Source: Trametes villosa
Taxonomy: Eukaryota > Basidiomycota > Agaricomycetes > Polyporales > Polyporaceae
Direction of reading: 5' to 3'
Length of the DNA: 64,000 bases
NCBI GenBank assembly: GCA_002964805.2
Contig: PUDQ02000017.1
Span: 186,001 to 250,000, forward strand
Position numbers and translations under genes: made by a program. Positions 33,201 to 44,395 of the stretch are shown in pieces. The first letter of the stretch is position 1; the number at the start of each line of letters is the position of its first letter. The notes beneath the pieces were generated by a model that made no database searches, was not told the DNA's origin, and was given only the letters and a program-made list of their open reading frames with translations.

Positions 33201-35185
33201 AGTCCGCTTACCCCACCTACCGCGATTACTGGATCTACAAGTATACGAGGAAGGGGTTCGCACCCATGATCTCTACCACCGGACCGTGTGTGGAAGGAAT
33301 CCCTCTCGATCGCAATGCGTCGTCCTCCTACTCGCTCGAGAACGACGTGCGTCCAGCTTTCCCGTCACGGAATCCCGCCACGATCATCTTCCCTCTCGAG
33401 ATCTGCCGGTGGGCGCTCATGCCGGAGCACGTCTACCATACCTACTTCATCCTCCCGGAGCTGTGTCATCGCGTAACGGACGTATGGCGAGCCCACGAGG
33501 CCCGCATTGCGCTGAAGCTTCCCCCGATCGCCGACGACCTTCTGGTCCAGGCCCTCACCCTCCCGAGCACCAACGCTCAGTTCAACAATCAACGCCTCGA
33601 GACCTTGGGCGACGCCGTACTGAAGCTCTCCGCTGTGGTTCATCTGTACAACAAGTACCCCCACCGACACGAGGGCCAGCTCGACGCCTTGAAACGGGTG
33701 TCCATCGCAAACCGGACCTTGCTCGCTCGTGGCATTGAGCGGTGTCTCGAACACTACCTCAGCAGCGAAACGCAGAGTATCCGTATGTGGCGATACGTCG
33801 CCTCTTCCGAGGACGACGTCTTCTCGGCACGCCCGCCGCGCTACGCCCCCAGACGATTCCCGCGGAAGAGCATGCAGGACTGCATGGAGGCGCTCCTGGG
33901 TGCGAGTTTCGCGACGGGGGGAATCGACATGGCTCTGCACGCGGGGACAGTCCTCGGGGTTTCGTTCGGAGGCCCTAGTCCGTGGAACATTCGCTACGGC
34001 CTGCGCCTTCGTAGGTCCGAGCCATCGCCTTTGTTCATCAGCCTGCAGGAAACGCTGGGCTACCGCTTCGAGCACGGCCAGCTCTTGCTCGAAGCGGTGA
34101 CCCATCCTTCCTTCGGTTCCGTGGGTAGCTCCACCTACCAGCGGCTTGAGTTCCTGGGGGACGGTAAGTATTCCTCGCGGCTCGTGTACGCCATATAGTT
34201 CTGATACGTGGTCCTGCCAGCACTGATCGACATGGTCGTCACCGACTACTTATACAAGAAGTTCCCCGATGCGACATCTGGCCAGCTTTCCTGGGCCCGC
34301 TCCCGCGCAGTCTGTAGCCCCGCGCTCGCATCCGTGGCCGTGAAGCGGCTCGGGCTGCACAAGCTGCTCCTCATCAATAATGTCGAGCTGAGCATCGCGA
34401 TTGGGCGGTACGTCCCCATTCTCGAGGAGCTCTCCGACGAGGAGGTCATCCTCGGCGGCTGGCGGCACGACCCGCCGAAGGCACTCAGCGACGTGTTCGA
34501 GAGCGTGATGGGCGCGCTCTTCGTCGACTGCGACTACAGCTACGACAAGGCGGCCGCGGTGATCGAGCTGGTAATGGAAGACCTGCTCGCCGCGCTTCGG
34601 CCAGACCTGCCCCGGGACCCGGTCTCTCAGCTCATGGTATGGGTGGCGAAGGCAGGGTGTCAAAAGATCAGCTTTTCGTAAGTAATGCTCCCGATTCCCC
34701 CGGTCAACCGCATTGACGGCAGCCCTACGTGTAGCAAATCTCAGAGCCGGGCAGAGCTCCGGCGGCATGACAGCATGTCCATCCTCGTGCACGACGTCGC
34801 CGTCGTCGGGCCTATCGCCGCGCCGAACCTGTCTATGGCGAAAGGCCTTGCGGCCGAAGAGGCCCGGCGGGTCCTCAGTAATCCGGACTCTCAATATCAC
34901 CTCCCCCGCGTGTGCGTTTGCGCGCAGGAGAAAGCTGCGGAGGCCGCTGCCAAGGCCGCGCTAGATGTCGACAAGGCGGAGCTAGACGACGAGACGACTG
35001 AAGGCTTCGCGACGCTAGCCCGCATCCTGCTCGACGAGATCGACGAGTCTGGGCCACCAACCGGAGGTGCGGAGGGCGCGGACCAGCCGGGTGACGAGGT
35101 CGGCGACGCTGTCTCGTTCGTCGGGGAGGATGAAGCGGTCAGTGAAGAGATGGAGGTGGAACAAATGATGGAAGTAGATGTTTGA
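30294..35185 (+). CDS. Dicer-like endoribonuclease
   Basis: Eight exons (30294-30642, 30693-30742, 30801-31052, 31101-31773, 31825-31865, 32069-34163, 34221-34677, 34735-35185) encode 1,455 residues from the first in-frame ATG; the true N-terminus may lie upstream. Dicer cuts double-stranded RNA into small RNAs for gene silencing. Domains in order: DExD/H helicase with Walker A LDTGSGKT (~33-40), DECH (~140) and MTASP; helicase C with EEGLDFP and QSRGRARHK; the Dicer dimerisation fold (~530-630); a platform-like region; RNase IIIa with RLETLGDAVLKL (~964) and QDCMEALLGA; RNase IIIb with RLEFLGDALIDM (~1147) and SDVFESVMGALFVD; and a C-terminal dsRNA-binding-like segment ending in an acidic tail. 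All four acidic positions of each catalytic site are present. A PAZ domain is not evident. Intron 5 is 203 nt; the others are 48-58 nt. Confidence 0.93.
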
Positions 35186-35754
35186 CGGCGTTCTTCTCGG
35201 TCCTGCATAGATCGATAGTCTGTATTACTGATCCCTCTTGCGTATGTCTCCATAGCTATAACGTTCAAGCTCTCGAATCCCAGCTGTTTTGTGCTCTCTA
35301 TCTCTAGGAACTCCGGCGTTCAACGTTCAATGTGGGATTAGCATAAAGTTGTAGGTTCAGCTTCTCACAGGGAATGCGCTGGTCTGACTCGTCGTGCTCT
35401 TAGGTTAACCCTCTACAATCTATCAGTATCCTTCGTCCCCCGCCGTTCATCCTCTCTGCTGCTTGGCGTGATCCACCCGTCCAGACTTTGACCTCCGCGC
35501 GCATCCGAGTCGCCATAGTCTTCGTCGCGGTACAGTCGTGGTAGCGTTCGACGCTCAAAGCGTTCCAGCGCGCGAGACTAATATGTTTGATACACTCATA
35601 TGTGTCTTTGTGCGGGAGCGTAAGGAGAACATGTGGCTCGGTGAAAAGGTTACAATATGTTTATGTGCTATACACAGCTGATATTCCGGACTTCTCTAGG
35701 GATGGCGACACAACAACCGACATTAGCAAAAGCTCGGCGGCCGAGGCAGACAGG
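35186..35754. other. Convergent intergenic gap
   Basis: This is the 3'-to-3' gap between Dicer and MYND gene A. I see no feature. Confidence 0.5.
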
Positions 35755-36845
35755 CTACACACCTAAAGCGGCCGTCTCGCTGGCCCAAAAGGTCGTGTAC
35801 AGGTTCATCAACGCGGCCGGAGACAACGCCAAACCCAACTCCTCCAGTCCGGGCAGACGGCCACAGCCGGCGCGACCGTCGTGGTAGTCCTTCCAGTCGC
35901 TGAAAAGCGCCTCCCACGTCCACTGCTTCCCCTTTGTGCGCGAGTATCGCCCCGGTACTGCGTAGTACGGTAGCCGTTCGCTGACCGGGCGGAGCGCGAA
36001 CGGGGTGCTCATGGTGTGGGCGCAGAATCGGGTAAGGTCTCCCAGGATCGTCCTCACCTTGGCGTCGATGTTGATGTTGTTGGGAGGCCGGAACATAGGA
36101 AACATGGAGAACTGCTGGACGGAGATGCCGTCGACGATGTACATGATCGGAACCACCCCGGCGTAGTAGTAGGCGTTGATCGTGGGGCTCCTGAGGTTGG
36201 TTTCGTGGCAGTCTCGGGCGGCCTTGAGCATCTCCCCGATAACCCGCACGTTCCGCTCCTGGCGAGTGGCGTAGTAGGCGACGGGCCAGAAGCCGTGCTC
36301 CATGACCTTAAACGCAGCTGCGGGATCGCGCTTAGAGCGGGGAGTCGTTGGGGTCGTCTGGCAGGCGAGGCGAATCCTGAGCACGTCCTTCCGGGGCTCC
36401 TGCCGAGCGATGGAGCAGCTTGACCCGCTCGCAAGCAGGACATGCGCCTGGACAAGGTTGTGGCAGGCCCATTCGTGCGCCTCCGTGTACTCGTGAAGGG
36501 CTTGAGAGAACGCGGTAGTGGACTCGAACCCGAACTGCTTCATCTCGTGATCGAGGCTGCCCAAAAGGTCGGCGTCCCTGTTGATGCGTTGACAGTAATC
36601 CCTGGGGCCACATTGTCCGTGGTCAGAGAACTGCTATGACATGGTCGTGGGACAGGAGACCGTCTGGCTCACCTGTGTGTCGGCCATGCCGCCTTCTGGC
36701 ACTCCTTGCTGCAGTACATCGCGCCGGAACATGCCGCGCATCTCTTGAGATTACGGCCGTCCTGCGGGCCTCGGCCACACTTTGGGTTGTCGCACTTCCG
36801 TAGGCCGACTGGTGCAGCCTTCAAGTTTTCGGTGTCGGGAGACAT
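35755..36845 (-). CDS. MYND-finger family protein A
   Basis: Two exons (36845-36673, 36601-35755; 71-nt intron, phase 2) encode 339 residues. The finger occupies ~residues 18-62: CDNPKC, CAAC, YCSKEC and HRDYC. The intron splits the codon just after the His of the final H-x3-C pair. The C-terminal ~275 residues carry the cluster's shared domain: a helix around EYTEAHEWACHN, the CQTTPTTPR block, FKVMEHGF, YYAGVVPIMYIVDG, FRPPNNINID, YYAVPGRYSR, WEALFSDWKDY and RLPGLEELGL. It is closest to gene F. MYND fingers mediate protein-protein contacts; no enzymatic domain is recognised, so the role is unknown. I set the start by alignment with the paralogues; an ATG 57 nt upstream (36902) is in frame. 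Confidence 0.85.
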
Positions 36846-37304
36846 GGCGGGATGATGAGAGTCGTTAGAGAGCGCGGTTGCGGGGTCTACGTAAGCGTTC
36901 ATGCGAGTCGCCCAGGCTGAACACGTTCACCACTGGATTGATCTCAGCATAGCAAGTCGCCCCATACCATCATGCCGTAACACGCAGTACTACGCGAGGC
37001 CTCCATACGTACTAGCTTGATATGCCACGCTTGAGCATGTGTCCGTGCCACTCCGTGAGCAGATGTTACGGAGCTGCCTTGTTTCTGCTGTTATCAGCCA
37101 TCCAACTCTGTTGAAGCAAGTATGTATCGACTCACGTCCCGGCGGTCTTTGCTGGCCTGTTCCAAAAGACTTCCCATATTGGGACATGCACCTCAAAGCT
37201 GCACCGCCTCCGGCTGCATCAGTATTAGTATCGGCGTCGCGTCTTGAGTAGACTTCAGTCGCGGCAACCACTAGTGGGTGTTTAAAGGAGTGGCTCTCAC
37301 TGGC
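36846..37304. other. Divergent intergenic region
   Basis: This lies between MYND A and the F-box gene. I see no feature apart from its role as shared upstream DNA. Confidence 0.5.
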
Positions 37305-38789
37305 ATGTGCCCAATCCATCGTCTGCCTCCCGAAATCCTCGCACATATTTTCTTCTCCATCCTCGCTGCTTCTCCGGACGGTGATCCTAACGACCACGAC
37401 CTTGTTGTCATGACCCATGTCTGCCGGGATTGGCGGGCGGCGGCATTGGACCATGGTGCGCTCTGGGCGACGGTCCTCGTAACCAACATCGACAAGGCGA
37501 AGGCCTTCATCGCCCGCTCAAGAGCCGCGCTCCTAGACGTTATCGTTCGACGTCCGGTGCAAATCAACGAGGGATTTGGCCCAGTGCTCGCCGCGGTAAC
37601 CGACCGTCTGCGGTCGCTCATCATCGAGTCCAACGTCGCGACGACATGGCAGCTTCTACCCCACCTCGTCGACCGGACCGCGCCGCATTTGCAGACACTG
37701 CATGTCCTCGCCCTGAGGACGGTCCGTTCAATCGCGGCCACCGAAGCGAGTCGCGATATCTTCGGGATGACTAGCGAGGCTGGGACACCGAGTTGCTCAA
37801 CGACTCCGTCCCTGCGGACGCTGCGCATCGACCCCGTATGGATCCCGTGGAACAGCAACTTGTACCGAAACCTCTCCGTCCTCGAGCTCCGCGAGCCATC
37901 ACACACGATGGTGGCCTGTTCCCCTAGCCAGACGCGACTCCTGGAAATCCTGGGACAGTGTCCTGCACTGCAGACCCTGACGCTTGACTTGAGAGCGATC
38001 CACGAACCCATCGCGCCCCGCGGAGACCCACGCTGGATAATCGCGCTGCCGTTGCTGTCGAGCTTTACCATGCACTGTACCAGACCGCCGTACATCGCCG
38101 ACCTGCTGTCGCACCTCGCCCTCCCTTCTTCAACCCGGTTTGAAATCCAGACATCAGAGAACCTCATGGACGGCGATACATACGGCTACGTCGTATTCCC
38201 CGAGGACTGCGATCGCCTTCCAGGTCTCAAATCTTTCAGCAGGGTCGAACTTCACTCGGAGGACTCTGGGAACATCACCTGGCGTCTCTTCCCCCCCTCT
38301 TCTGCGGACGGCACGTACCCAGTCGTGACGCTATCCCTTGTGCACGCCGACTCGCTGGAATACGCGGTTCAGGAAGTACCAGCGTCGATGGTGGAGTCAG
38401 CCGAGACGTTCATGTTCCGCGGGTCCACGGTTCTAAACGATCGCGTCGAAAGATGGTCTCGATTCTTCGCTGCCGCGCCCCGGCTTCGCGTGCTCATCCT
38501 TGCGAACCCGGGCCAAGACCTCGATTATGCCCTTCGCGAACTCTCGCGACCCCTCCCCCATGCCGACGGAACGCACCCTGCGCTGCTGTGTCCGGAGTTG
38601 GCGTGTCTCGAGCTTGCCAGCCTGCGTCTCGACGAGGTTGGAAAAGCAGAGATAGTGCGCTTCGTGAGCGAACGCTCCCGAGCGGGCCTCGACATCAAGC
38701 AGGTGAAGTTCTTCGACGTCACCGGATTGTCGACGGACCTTCTCGAGACCTTGCGGGGGATGGGAGTCGTTGTCGAGACGTTGGCTTAA
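37305..38789 (+). CDS. F-box protein
   Basis: This single-exon gene encodes 494 residues. The F-box lies at ~residues 3-55: IHRLPPEILAHIF, a variable insert, then VMTHVCRDWRAAALDHGALWATV. This form is typical of the expanded Agaricomycete F-box family. The remainder is leucine-rich without strict LRR spacing (LRSLIIESN, LQTLHVLALRTV, LSVLELREPS, LQTLTLDLR), probably a solenoid for substrate binding. Such proteins join SKP1 and Cullin-1 in SCF ubiquitin ligases. The substrate is unknown. The first ATG of the frame is used; the frame extends slightly upstream without another ATG. Confidence 0.85.
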   Translation: MCPIHRLPPEILAHIFFSILAASPDGDPNDHDLVVMTHVCRDWRAAALDHGALWATVLVTNIDKAKAFIARSRAALLDVIVRRPVQINEGFGPVLAAVTDRLRSLIIESNVATTWQLLPHLVDRTAPHLQTLHVLALRTVRSIAATEASRDIFGMTSEAGTPSCSTTPSLRTLRIDPVWIPWNSNLYRNLSVLELREPSHTMVACSPSQTRLLEILGQCPALQTLTLDLRAIHEPIAPRGDPRWIIALPLLSSFTMHCTRPPYIADLLSHLALPSSTRFEIQTSENLMDGDTYGYVVFPEDCDRLPGLKSFSRVELHSEDSGNITWRLFPPSSADGTYPVVTLSLVHADSLEYAVQEVPASMVESAETFMFRGSTVLNDRVERWSRFFAAAPRLRVLILANPGQDLDYALRELSRPLPHADGTHPALLCPELACLELASLRLDEVGKAEIVRFVSERSRAGLDIKQVKFFDVTGLSTDLLETLRGMGVVVETLA

Positions 38790-39010
38790 GGTAGTCGCGT
38801 TTGCTCCTGCTAGGCTAGGTGGTGTATGTCTGTACGAGGCGGTGGTATATTCTAGGCATCATGGTTTCGGACAGATGGGTCGCAGCAGTGTGAACATGCA
38901 CTGCACAACGAGGTTCTGAGCGGCGGCGACGGAGCGGGTTAGAACGAGGAAAGCCACACCTAAGAGACGTAGTAAAAACAAAGCATCGTACTCTGGAGGC
39001 ACGGCCAAGA

Positions 39011-39892
39011 TCATGTTTCGTCCATTTCATCTTCTCGATACACCAGCTGCTCCGGCTGCGCAGTTGCGCCCTTTCTCGCTCCGCCGCGCGCACGACCCGT
39101 AGCGGGAGCGACTGCAGGGGCACGTCCCAGCTGGTTCTTCCGCGCCGAACCCTTCGCCGCTCCGGCAACGGGTTCATCGACGCCATCTCCGACCTTGATC
39201 ACGACGCTCACCGAGGACTTGCCCCGCGTGCGGTACGAAACGTCCTCATCTTCGTCTTCCGGGATGAGTTCGTCTTGCACTTCGACGGTGCCGGTCAAGA
39301 TCTCTGTGTATATCTCGTCCCGGGGATAAGGCAGGATGGGAGGCAAAGACAACGCAAGCTGCATGAGGTGGGGGATAGCGGCGCCCATCGCGCTCAGGTG
39401 CAGGGTCTTATACCTAGCCACAAAGTCAGCCACAATTAGAAGACGCGTCTTGCGGTCGAACGCGTACCCGTCTGTGAGGAACAGATCCTTGCACCGCCGA
39501 AGGTACGCGCCCAGCTCTGTTCGACGCGTGATGCAGATGTAGTTCTTGCCCTCCGCGTGCGCCGACCTTGGGCCGGTGGCTGAGACGGAGGTGGGCACGG
39601 TCGGGAACGGGCGTGGAGGCACGAGCTTGCGGACTTTGTGTGCGGGCGGCGTCGCGTCTTTTGGGGTCTCGCCGCCCTTTCCTCGCGCTCGCTTTCTCTG
39701 AGGCCGCGCTGCACTTGTCTCCGCATTTGCGGGGGACGCGCGATCGTCCATGTCGACTGTACGTGAGGGATGCGTTTGGGCGGGTTGTTCTCCTTCGCTA
39801 GGACCACTTTCTTCTGCGCGCAGCACTTTCGGACGCTTGCTGGGCTGCGCGCGCTCGTGCTGAGCGGGCGAGTCAAGTTTGCGCTTGCTCAT
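39011..39892 (-). CDS. POP7: RNase P/MRP subunit POP7 (Rpp20), Alba superfamily
   Basis: Two exons (39892-39468, 39413-39011; 54-nt intron) encode 275 residues. Rpp20/Pop7 binds the P3 domain of RNase P and RNase MRP RNA together with Pop6/Rpp25, supporting tRNA and rRNA processing in the nucleus and nucleolus. The basic, disordered N-terminus contains nuclear-localisation-like clusters (RPQRKRARGK). The Alba core follows: YICITRRTELGAYLRRCKDLFLTDG joined by splicing to YKTLHLSAMGAAIPHLMQLAL. A typical Pop7 ending comes next: VEVQDELIPEDEDEDVSYRTRGKS with SVSVVIKV. The tail is Gly/Arg/Ala-rich. The intron has no stop and is a multiple of three, but removing it restores the Alba GYKxxxLxAMG strand-helix. 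Confidence 0.87.
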   Translation of the reverse strand: MSKRKLDSPAQHERAQPSKRPKVLRAEESGPSEGEQPAQTHPSRTVDMDDRASPANAETSAARPQRKRARGKGGETPKDATPPAHKVRKLVPPRPFPTVPTSVSATGPRSAHAEGKNYICITRRTELGAYLRRCKDLFLTDGYAFDRKTRLLIVADFVARYKTLHLSAMGAAIPHLMQLALSLPPILPYPRDEIYTEILTGTVEVQDELIPEDEDEDVSYRTRGKSSVSVVIKVGDGVDEPVAGAAKGSARKNQLGRAPAVAPATGRARGGARKGATAQPEQLVYREDEMDET

Positions 39893-40193
39893 CGACGGCT
39901 CCGGGGACAAGAGATGGGCGCAGGACGAGACCAGTATCGCGCGGATAAGTCGCTCGAAGACGAGGATTTACTACGGATAAGTCCCGTATGCGGCAATTGA
40001 CGAACTGTAAGTCGAGCGCCTAAGCTCCGAAGCGGAGCGCTGTGGCAAATGCTGGAAAATTTGAGGCAAGTTACGGCACACGCTGGGCTTCATCTGGATC
40101 TCTTCCTCCATCCTCTCTTCCCTTGTCCCCCTGGGCCCCTTCTCCTTGCTTTGTGTATAAAAGCCTCGATTCGAGTGCGATCTCACAGCCAAA
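39893..40193. other. Divergent promoter region, POP7/eRF1
   Basis: This 301-bp region serves both genes. It carries the TATA box at 40156. No other feature is seen. Confidence 0.5.
40156..40162 (+). promoter_or_regulatory. TATA box of eRF1
   Basis: TATAAAA stands 38 bp before the ATG at 40194. It follows a pyrimidine-rich stretch (40100-40155), as in strongly expressed fungal genes. Confidence 0.6.
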
Positions 40194-41783
40194 ATGAGTC
40201 AAGATCCGGCAGAGCAGAACATTCAGATGTGGAAGGTCAAGAAGCTCATCAAGAGCCTCGATGCCGCCAGAGGGTACGTCCGTCTCTCTCCGCCGTACCA
40301 CCCCCTTCTCATCGCACAATGCAGCGCGGGCACTTCTATGATCTCCCTTATCATCCCTCCCAAGGTGCGCTAGATTCTCGTCGATCGGGGGGCGATCGTC
40401 TGAATATCCGGGGCGCAGGACCAAATCTCCCGGGTGTCCGCGATGTTGACGCAGGAGTACGGAACGGCGTCGAACATCAAGTCCCGTGTCAATCGTCTCT
40501 CTGTGCTTGCGGCCATCACTTCTACTCAGCAACGCCTGAAGCTGTACAACCGCGTACCCCCGAATGGTCTCGTGCTCTTCGTCGGTACCATCCTCACGGA
40601 CGAAGGCAAGGAGAAGAAGGTCTCCTTCGACTTCGAACCCCACAAGCCCATCAACACGTACGGCAGCCGTCACGTATATCCCATGATCTTGCCTAACGCT
40701 TCAGCTCTCTAGCTCGCTCTACCTCTGTGACAACAAGTTCCACACCGAAGCCCTCCAGGAACTGCTCGAGTCGGACTCTAAGTTCGGCTTCATCGTCATG
40801 GACGGTAACGGCACGCTCTTCGGTACCGTCGCAGGCAACACGCGCGAGGTCGTCCACAAGTTCACCGTCGATCTCCCGAAGAAGCACGGCCGTGGTGGTC
40901 AGTCCGCGCTGCGTTTCGCGCGTTTGCGTGACGAGAAGCGGCACAACTACGTCCGCAAGGTCGCCGAGCTCGCCGTGCAGCACTTCATCACGAACGACAA
41001 GGTCAACGTGACCGGTCTCGTGCTCGCGGGTAGTGCCGACTTCAAGACTGAGCTCAGTCTGTCGGACATGTTCGACCCGCGTCTGGCTGCGAAGGTCATC
41101 AAGGTCGTCGATGTCAGTTACGGTGGTGAGAACGGCTTCAACCAGGTGCGTGGACATATGTGGTGTGTATATGAGAGTGGTCAGCTGACCCAATGTTCTT
41201 GCAGGCGATCGAGCTCGCAGCGGAGGCCCTGTCGAACGTCAAGTTCGTGCAGGAGAAGAAGCTCATTCAGAAGTACTTCGACGAGATCAGCCAGGATACC
41301 GGCAAGTACTGCTTCGGTATCGACGACACGCTCAAGGCGCTCGACCTTGGTGCCGTCGAGACCCTCATCGTGTGGGAGAACTTGGATATCACGCGCTATG
41401 TCCTGCGGAACGCTGCCGGTGGTAAGTCATACGTCGGCTGTGCTACGCAACGATACTGACAGGTTATGTGCTCCTCAGAGGAGATCATCGTCCACGCGAA
41501 CAAGGAGCAGGAGAAGGAGCGCGAGCGGTTCATCGACAAGTCGACCGGGCTCGAGATGGAGAAGGTCACGGAGCCGCAGCCGCTGCTCGAGTGGTTCGCG
41601 GACAAGTACCGCGAGTTCGGCGCGAACCTCGAGTTCGTCACGAACCGCTCCCAGGAGGGCGCGCAGTTCGTGAAGGGCTTCGGCGGCATCGGCGGCCTCC
41701 TCCGCTACAAGGTCGACTTCACGAACCTGCAGAGCGTCGACGACGAGGACGACGAGTTCATGTCCGACGAAGACGACATCTGA
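40194..41783 (+). CDS. SUP45: Eukaryotic translation release factor 1
   Basis: Six exons (40194-40273, 40325-40364, 40419-40657, 40713-41145, 41205-41421, 41479-41783) encode 437 residues, exactly the usual eRF1 length. eRF1 reads all three stop codons in the ribosomal A site and triggers peptide release. Visible motifs are TASNIKS and the YLCDNKF stop-codon-recognition loop in domain 1 (the latter created by the exon 3/4 join), and GRGGQS (GGQ) in domain 2. Domain 3 contains the eRF3-binding region, with an acidic C-terminus ([14 protein letters not shown]). The first join gives [14 protein letters not shown]. All joins keep frame; introns are 50-59 nt. Confidence 0.97.
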
Positions 41784-42876
41784 CTTACGTGGCGGCTCCA
41801 CTCAGGAGCCCTGCCCGGCTTGGGCACGCCGGGCGGGGCGGAGGGAAGGGGATGGGAGGAGGAGTGCGTCCAGGCGCGCGCGGCGGTCGAGGAAATCCCG
41901 CGGGCGGCAGCGACGACGTCGTGCTGCGTCGTTGCCGCCCGGTCGTACGCCTCGCGTGACGCAGGAAAAGCACGAGACAACGTTACGAGGTCGATGAAGG
42001 GCGCCCACGAAGCTGGAGGGTGCGCATATATGAAGAGCGCGGGCAGGGGTGATGCCCTCTGGAATGTCAAGCACAGCGTTCATGTTACGAGACGCCTTCG
42101 CAACGTCAAGGTACGTCTCCCTTGCCTGCCCGCCTTACCGCTCGCGCCGCTAACCGAATCGCGCCTGCAGGATTCGCAGTCGTTCCCGTCGTGTATTTGT
42201 CCCTCGTTTAAGCACGTCCTGTTGTAACACCGTTTGCTGTCATTGCTATCCCATTTTTGATTGCTGTAGCCAAGTCTTCCATGTGCGGGCTGAGTACGTT
42301 AGGAGCTACGTTCAGCTTCTTGCGCCGAGGACACCGAGAGAGTTCGCAGTGCAAGCGATCGCGAATCACGTATCAGAGGGTCTGTCGGGGGCTCTTGGAT
42401 ATGGTCCAGGCCCCAGTGCGGGGCGTTCTCGGCTGGCAAGTGTTCCGAGCCAGCCAACCGGACGGGGAGCGCTATGCGTCTTGTGCTCGTGGATGCTAGG
42501 AACTGGTAGCGGTGAAGCGGATGGGTTCCGGCATGCCCTTGGATCCGGAGAGATCCTCTTCCGACAAGAATATATGCTCGCGGGAGCGCTTCGCCCCAAG
42601 CGTGACCGTCTCGCTGGACATCTGGAGCTGCAGCCTCTATGAGCATGTGTTGGATCCAGCGCCGCGGGGCTTATAACGCAGAACGCCGTACCTGTTGGGG
42701 TGTTTAAGAGCTGGTCGGGCAGTTAGACCCCCGCGAGGACTCGAGTGCAAGAAGAGAGAAAGCACGGTCGCGAAGAATGCCGCGAGAGAGTATTGTCAGG
42801 TATGCTCATTCCGCGGAGTCTAGCTGGGGAGTCGGTACCCCGAGCCATTCACTTAGGCGACGCTCTAGAAACAATA
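41784..42876. other. Region downstream of eRF1
   Basis: No credible protein is seen in this 1.1-kb stretch. It contains the well-formed intron at 42111-42170. The open frames on either side are Cys-, Arg- and Pro-rich and do not look conserved. Confidence 0.45.
42111..42170 (+). other. Orphan intron downstream of eRF1
   Basis: This 60-nt sequence has a full plus-strand intron architecture: AAG/GTACGT donor, GCTAAC branch site at 42149-42154 and CCTGCAG acceptor. It starts 328 nt after the eRF1 stop. It may lie in the eRF1 3' UTR or in a small separate transcript. Confidence 0.55.
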
Positions 42877-43982
42877 TCAGTGGCAACACCATGCTGCTCC
42901 AACGAATCGCGCACCCGAGTTGTCGGACATCATCCAGAACATGGAGTACATGGATATCGACGCGTCCGGACGCATCCCCAAGCCCAGCTCCTCCATCCCC
43001 GACAGACCGTCGCAAGCCGCACGACCCTCGAAGTACTCGTCCCAGTCCTGGAAGAGCTCCTCCCACGCCCACATCTTACCCTGCGGGCGCACGAAGCGAC
43101 CGGGGACTGCGTAATACGGGACTTCTCTTCTCACAGCGCGGAGCGGAAAGGCGGTCCCCATGGTGTAGGTGCAGTAGCGCACGAGGTCGCCGAGCAGCGC
43201 CCGCGCCTTCCTGTCCATCCTGACGTTGTTCGGCGGGCGGAAGACCGAGAAGATCGTGGTCTGCTGCTGCGACGCGCCCTCGGCGGTGAACATGACGGGG
43301 AGGACGCCGACGTACGCCGGGGTCGCGCCGAGGCCGGTGAGGTTCTGTTCGTGCTGTGCCTCGCACTGCAGCAGCGTGTGCGCGCAGCGCTGGGCGTTCT
43401 GCGGGGGGCCCGCGGCACAGGATTCGACTGTCCAGAGGCCGTGGTCGACGACCTTGAACGTCGACGCGGGGTTGCGCTGCGAGCGCGGGATCCCCGGGGC
43501 GGTCTTGCACGCGAGACGGAACCGCAGGATGTATCGCGGAGGGACCTGCCGCGCGACTGTCATGCCTGGCCCGCTCTTCAGCATGATCATCGCGTTGATT
43601 GCGGTGTGGATCGCCCAGCGGTGCGCCTCCGTGTATTCGTACAGCGCTTGCGTGAAGGCGACGCAAGTGTCATATCCGAAGCGCTGCACCTCGGGGTCGA
43701 GGTGGCTTAGCGAAATGACATTCTGCTTGACGTCTTGACAAAAGGATCTGCACAATGAGTCCGAGAATTTCTTCCAATTAAACGCGAAGCTGCAAGATAC
43801 ATGTCAGTGGCTCACTTGTGCGTCGGCCAGGCTTCCTTCTGGCACTTTTTGCTGCAATACAACGCGCTAGAGCATGCCGCGCACTTTTTGAGTTCGAGCC
43901 AGTCTTCTTTCCTGCCCTTGCACGCTAGGTTTTCGCACTGACGAAGGGCCGTTTCCGGAGGGTAGCCGAGCAGGGAGATCAT
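42877..43982 (-). CDS. MYND-finger family protein B
   Basis: Two exons (43982-43816, 43747-42877; 68-nt intron, phase 2) encode 345 residues. Finger ligands are CENLAC, CAAC, YCSKKC and, across the splice, HKSFC. The C-terminal domain keeps the shared landmarks: EYTEAHRWAIH, CKTAPGIPR in place of CQTT, FKVVDHGLW, YVGVLPVMF, FRPPNNVRMD, YYAVPGRFVR, WEELFQDWDEY and GLSGMEELGL. It is the most divergent of B-E, ending in a different tail (GAAWCCH). Function unknown. Confidence 0.83.
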
Positions 43983-44395
43983 CTTGGTGGGAGGCAGAGG
44001 GAAGGAAGCATGTGCACGAATATTGGGGGAGGAGGGAGGTGGCAGTGTCACTCGCCAGCCAAACGTCATGATCCACGGCCGACGTACAGGAGAACTCATT
44101 CAGCAAATCACTGAGCTCCCACCGTGCCATTCCAGTTCCTACCGTTGGCAGTCTAGTACGGATGAGCATTTGCCAATCCTATGTAACATGCAAGATTCAA
44201 AATCAATAGTTGCATGCGGTACCCCGGGGTGGCCGGGGCTACAACCGAAGCATCTCAGCATCGGGACTTGAAGAAACACTCGTAAAGTCAAACGGGGAAG
44301 CAAGGCATCAAGAGCGACGACTCTGAGGCAAGTACTGGTGCGCTATACGTCTAGCTGGCTCGGTATCTCGAATTTTTCTGTGGATGGGAACGACA
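43983..44395. other. Intergenic gap in MYND cluster
   Basis: This lies upstream of gene B and downstream of gene C. I see no gene. Confidence 0.5.
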
